Source: Roseitranquillus sediminis (GTDB taxonomy: Bacteria > Pseudomonadota > Alphaproteobacteria > Rhodobacterales > Rhodobacteraceae). Taken from it: a stretch of DNA of 64,000 nt. A program made the position numbers and the translations under genes. The stretch's first letter is position 1, and the number at the start of each line of letters is the position of its first letter. The stretch covers positions 107,347 through 171,346 of the forward strand of contig NZ_JAFFOB010000012.1 of NCBI RefSeq assembly GCF_016918935.1, in the 5' to 3' direction. Below, in pieces: positions 60,762 through 64,000 of the stretch. The notes beneath the pieces were generated by a model that saw only the letters and a program-made list of their open reading frames with translations, did no database searches and was not told the origin of the DNA.

Positions 60762-63739
60762 AACGAGCCGTAGGCGCGGCCGGAATAGCCCGACCCCGCC
60801 GTCTCGTGCGTGTTGTTCCCGCCCAACTGCCACTCGACCGGCCCCATACCGTCTTCACGCCTGCGGATGCACTTCCACTCGAAGGCGGTAAATGGCGGCA
60901 GCCCGCCGACGACGCCTGTCCAGACAGGTGCCTGCGGCCCCGGTCCGATGCCTCCGGCGGGCGGCGAGACGATGTAATCGTGGTAGATGCTCGGCGCGAG
61001 CTTGACCGCCGCCAACGGGTCCCAGTCGCCCAGCGCCGGCAGGCTGCCAGAGACGTAGACGCTCTCGCCCGGCACCGTGAAGCCGCGGTCACAGACGAAA
61101 TTGAGTGACGTTGCAGGCGAGATCGGCGCGACGTCGACCGCCACGCTCCGGCTCTGCCGGACGTCCGCCGCGGCCAGACGCGCCAGCACGAGGTTCCGCT
61201 CCGCATTCGCCCAGCCTTCGGCTCCCGCGGCGATCTCCGCCTCCGGCACCTCCGGCAGCGCCTCTCCGTCCAGGCGCACCGCCTCGGCGCGCATCCCGTC
61301 CACGACCAGTTCGATGAGCACGCTCCGGTGCGTCGCGGCGCCGTCGTAGGATCCAGCACCGCCCACGTCTTCGGCGGCACCAATTTCGACAAGCGCCGTC
61401 GCGGGTGCCGTACGCTGGGTGAGTTCGGTCGTGCGGTAGTGGTAAAGCGGCCGGCCGTCGGCGTCATACCTCAACGACCGTCCATCATCCTCATAGAGCG
61501 TAAAGGCCGACGGCTCCGCGCCGGCATAGACGCGCAGGACCAGCTCGTCGGACGCTCCGAAAGCATCCTGCGGCGCTTCTCCGACGTGCATCATCGGCAA
61601 TATCGCCCCGGCGCGAGCGAACACCGGCAGGAGGAACAGCCCGTCGCGGTAAGCCGGCACGTCGGGAACCATGCCGCCGTCGTGCCACTCGTTGCTGTGG
61701 AAGTTCACCCAACGACCTTCGGGCAGATAGACATCGCGCTCGTACTCCCCGTGCCGCGCGATCACCGCGACGAGAAGGTCGTCGCCGATCATCTTCTCGT
61801 GGCCCATCCGCCGCACCGCCGGGTCGTCGGGGAAGTGGAACACCACCGGCGGAACCACCGGCTCGCCGTGCAGGTGCGCCCTGTAGGCGAGCGAATAGTA
61901 GTAGGGGATCAGCTCGTAGCGCTGGCGGATGTTCGCGAGGTTGCTTGCGACGTCGCCCACCAGGTGCGGCGCGGTGGCATAGGGCGGGTCGGCCACGACG
62001 AACTCGTTGTCGGTATGGGGCCGCACCGGCACATCGAACCACGCTCCGTTGGCGAACCACTGGGTGTAGAGTTCGTCCTGGTATCCGCGATAGCTGCCCC
62101 GCCTGTCGTTGCCCGGCATCGTCTCGCGGCGAAAGCCGCCGATGTCCGACCCGTAGTAGTCGATCCCGGACATCGACATGTGCATCTGCGCGTTGAGGTG
62201 CGTCGCGAGCGATTCGAGGTTCGAGGCGATGTCGCCTGACCACATGGCGGTGCCGTAGCGCTGGGTGCCAGCCGCGCCGGACCGCGTCACGATGAAGGGC
62301 CGCCGGCTCGGGCCGTTTCCGTCCCGCGCCTCGGCTGCGTAGCCGTTCCAGATCGCCCTGTTCCAAAGAAGGTTGTAGAGGTTGTGGACGTCGGGATGCT
62401 CGACCTTGCCCGGCTCCACGCCCTCGTAGCATGCCGCGGGATCGTAGGTCTCGGGCTCGCCGAGGTCGGTCCAGTGCGAGGTGATGCCGAGCCGGCCAAG
62501 GTTCGGCGATCGCCGCGCGCTGTGGATCCACGCACCGGCGGCGGGGTCGGACCAGTCGATCATCCGGCCGACGCCCCAGAAGCCTGCGACGCCGACGACA
62601 GGAAGCTGGTGCGCCGGATCGCAGCGTCCGTCGCGCCGCTGGTAGGCGGTCAACTCCGGCGGCATCTGCGTGAAGGTGGGCGTGGTGTCGGCGATGTAGG
62701 ATTCCTCGATGGCCACTAGGCCGATGCCGTCGGCGGCATAGGCGGCCACTCGCTCGGCGGGATCGGGAAAGAAGTACGGATTGCGCGCCAGCCGCGGCTC
62801 CTGGTCCTCGTCCCAGTCGAGCCGCCCCATCTCGCTCGCCGACGGGTTGCTCGGCACCACGCCGCCGAACCAGTTGAGGTCCAGCACGAACCCGTCGAGC
62901 GGGAAACCCGCAGCCCGCAGCCCGTCGCGCAGAACGTCGATCTCGTCCCAGCCGTCGTAGCCGAACTCGCTGACCCAGAGGCCGAAGGCCTTGCGCGGCG
63001 GCACCGGCGGGCGCCCGGTCAACTCCATGTAGTCGGCCCGCAGGTCCGGCAGGTCCGGCCCTGTCATCACATAAAAGCGCAGCGCGTCGCCAAACATGCG
63101 CGCCTGCCACCAGAAGGCGGTGAAGTCCCACGTCTGGCGGTAGACGTTGTCCAGCAACAACGCATAATTGACGCCATCCCCCAGCGCATGCAGCACGGGG
63201 ATCTGCACGTTTCCGACCGCCGCGTCCTGAAAACCGGCGAACCCGTTGCCGAGCAGTCCCTCCCCCCGTCGCACCCCGAGCGCGGTCCAGTCGCCATCTG
63301 CCGAGCCCGGGTTCCGGAACTGCTGGCCGAGGCCATAGACCGCGTCGATGCGGCCGGGGTCGATGTCCAAGCCCTTCTCCGCCCGGCCGAGGTCTACCGG
63401 GCAGATGGTGGTCAGATAGCCCTGATCGGCGTGATCGAGCCGGATGCAGAGATTCGCCGCGTCCACCCGCGCCGACAGTTCCGAGGTGGCGACCAGATCG
63501 TCGCTCGCCGCGACAAGATCTGCGCCGGGAAAGTCCCTGCGCTGGATCATCGGCGAGGCGTAGAACTCTTCCGCCGGCGGCCCCGCCTGAACCTCGAAGC
63601 GCATGAGGTCGTCATCGAGCACTTCGACGACGACCGAGCCCGCCTGCGCGCGGACCTCCATCCGCTCGACCTGTGCGGGGACAGGCATACCGGCGCAGAC
63701 GAGGCCGGCGGTGATGAGCGGCAACGTGATCCTGAACAT
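60758..63739 (-). CDS. Secreted glycoside hydrolase family 31 enzyme with C-terminal CBM20
   Basis: The 993-residue precursor has a signal peptide (MFRITLPLITAGLVCAGMPVPAQ). The GH31 barrel contains PLDGFVLDLNWFGG, the nucleophile in SHWTDLGEPE (D426), the acid/base in MWSGDIASN (D504) and GSDIGGFRRE near D533. A DUF5110-like beta domain follows. The last 120 or so residues form a CBM20 starch-binding module (GESVYVSGSLPALGDWDPLAAV ... GPVEWQLGGNN). It likely acts on alpha-glucans such as starch or glycogen outside the cytoplasm; the family also includes transglucosylases. Confidence 0.9.
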   Translation of the reverse strand: MFRITLPLITAGLVCAGMPVPAQVERMEVRAQAGSVVVEVLDDDLMRFEVQAGPPAEEFYASPMIQRRDFPGADLVAASDDLVATSELSARVDAANLCIRLDHADQGYLTTICPVDLGRAEKGLDIDPGRIDAVYGLGQQFRNPGSADGDWTALGVRRGEGLLGNGFAGFQDAAVGNVQIPVLHALGDGVNYALLLDNVYRQTWDFTAFWWQARMFGDALRFYVMTGPDLPDLRADYMELTGRPPVPPRKAFGLWVSEFGYDGWDEIDVLRDGLRAAGFPLDGFVLDLNWFGGVVPSNPSASEMGRLDWDEDQEPRLARNPYFFPDPAERVAAYAADGIGLVAIEESYIADTTPTFTQMPPELTAYQRRDGRCDPAHQLPVVGVAGFWGVGRMIDWSDPAAGAWIHSARRSPNLGRLGITSHWTDLGEPETYDPAACYEGVEPGKVEHPDVHNLYNLLWNRAIWNGYAAEARDGNGPSRRPFIVTRSGAAGTQRYGTAMWSGDIASNLESLATHLNAQMHMSMSGIDYYGSDIGGFRRETMPGNDRRGSYRGYQDELYTQWFANGAWFDVPVRPHTDNEFVVADPPYATAPHLVGDVASNLANIRQRYELIPYYYSLAYRAHLHGEPVVPPVVFHFPDDPAVRRMGHEKMIGDDLLVAVIARHGEYERDVYLPEGRWVNFHSNEWHDGGMVPDVPAYRDGLFLLPVFARAGAILPMMHVGEAPQDAFGASDELVLRVYAGAEPSAFTLYEDDGRSLRYDADGRPLYHYRTTELTQRTAPATALVEIGAAEDVGGAGSYDGAATHRSVLIELVVDGMRAEAVRLDGEALPEVPEAEIAAGAEGWANAERNLVLARLAAADVRQSRSVAVDVAPISPATSLNFVCDRGFTVPGESVYVSGSLPALGDWDPLAAVKLAPSIYHDYIVSPPAGGIGPGPQAPVWTGVVGGLPPFTAFEWKCIRRREDGMGPVEWQLGGNNTHETAGSGYSGRAYGSF

Positions 63740-63918
63740 CCGGCCGTTGCTCCCGTGGCGGGCGACTTCAACGAACTCTACTCCCTTTTCTCTGCCGTGG
63801 CTCCTTTTTCGCGACGGCAGCGGCGCGGTGTAAGCCACCGGGTTGCAGCAGAACGCGGCTGCAACTACTGCGACGCCAACTGCCGGCAGAGACCGGGATC
63901 CAGAAGCGAGAGATAGTC

Positions 63919-64000
63919 ATGTCCATGCAAGCCCACGCGCCGATCCCGGAGCTCTACGTGTCGTCGGAGAGCGCGCGGAAGCTGAAGGCGGAGGCGGCGG
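63919..64000 (+). CDS. Sulfate adenylyltransferase, N-terminal fragment (runs off the right edge)
   Basis: Only 27 codons are visible. They read MSMQAHAPIPELYVSSESAR then KLKAEAA, which matches the N-terminus I recall for Rhodobacteraceae bifunctional sulfate adenylyltransferase/APS kinase proteins. A sat gene would make APS for the CysH encoded at 36-37 kb. A GAGAGATAG stretch precedes the ATG. The identification rests on a short segment. Confidence 0.6.
   Translation, partial: MSMQAHAPIPELYVSSESARKLKAEAA

Overview
The window is GC-rich DNA from an alphaproteobacterium, most probably a member of the Rhodobacteraceae/Rhodobacterales. The evidence is gene content and order: pccB - small lipoprotein - hypothetical - pccA - DUF4174 - methylmalonyl-CoA mutase; cobA - DUF2849 - cysI - cysH - DUF934; an Fo operon atpI-B-E-F'-F with the duplicated b/b' subunits typical of this class; MipZ; choXWV; and rpsP-rimM-trmD-rplS-rpmE. 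No phage, insertion sequence or CRISPR array was seen. This is mostly core chromosome.

Layout. 1-3.8 kb: 5' part of glnE, DUF2852, RDD and bpt. 3.8-8.2 kb: a three-gene TRAP transporter on the minus strand. 8.5-11.1 kb: ilvB and ilvN behind a leader-peptide attenuator. 11.1-18.6 kb: propionyl-CoA to succinyl-CoA genes (mcm, pccA, pccB) with interleaved small lipoproteins. 18.8-25.3 kb: a Bcr/CflA-type exporter and a choline region (GMC dehydrogenase, choX, choW, choV) interrupted by an opposing GST gene. 25.2-34.8 kb: membrane and stress genes (DMT transporter, DUF475, TrhA, a D-Ala-D-Ala carboxypeptidase, xthA, hydrolase, DUF305, cytochrome c, SDR, a DapA-like aldolase). 35.1-35.9 kb: a hypothetical gene and an unusual bacterioferritin-associated-ferredoxin/bacterioferritin chimera. 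36-40.6 kb: assimilatory sulfate/sulfite reduction operon with a divergent Lrp/AsnC regulator. 40.6-45 kb: amidase and the ATP synthase Fo operon. 45-47.2 kb: ArsR and LysR regulators, two tandem 22-residue membrane microproteins and a secreted hypothetical. 47.4-52.4 kb: ffh and the S16/RimM/TrmD/L19/L31 translation cluster. 52.5-60.8 kb: mipZ, glpD, a HlyD-type adaptor with a possible decayed neighbour, an esterase, tRNA-Ala(CGC), thpR, an HDAC-like deacetylase, NUDIX and DUF1178. 60.8-64 kb: a secreted GH31-CBM20 glucosidase and the start of a sulfate adenylyltransferase gene.

How the parts work together. The cys operon reduces sulfate-derived APS to sulfide, with CobA making the siroheme precursor; the sat start at the right edge would supply APS. 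PccA, PccB and Mcm feed propionyl-CoA into the TCA cycle. IlvBN begins branched-chain amino-acid synthesis under apparent ribosome-mediated attenuation by leucine and valine codons.

The most unusual features are the 116-residue Bfd-Bfr chimera (35596-35946), which keeps half of each parent's metal ligands, and the tandem 22-residue membrane proteins (45462-45636). The microprotein pair and the DUF1328 gene inside the rimM-trmD gap are each preceded by an exact match to the alphaproteobacterial general-stress (EcfG) promoter consensus, GGAAC-N16-CGTT.
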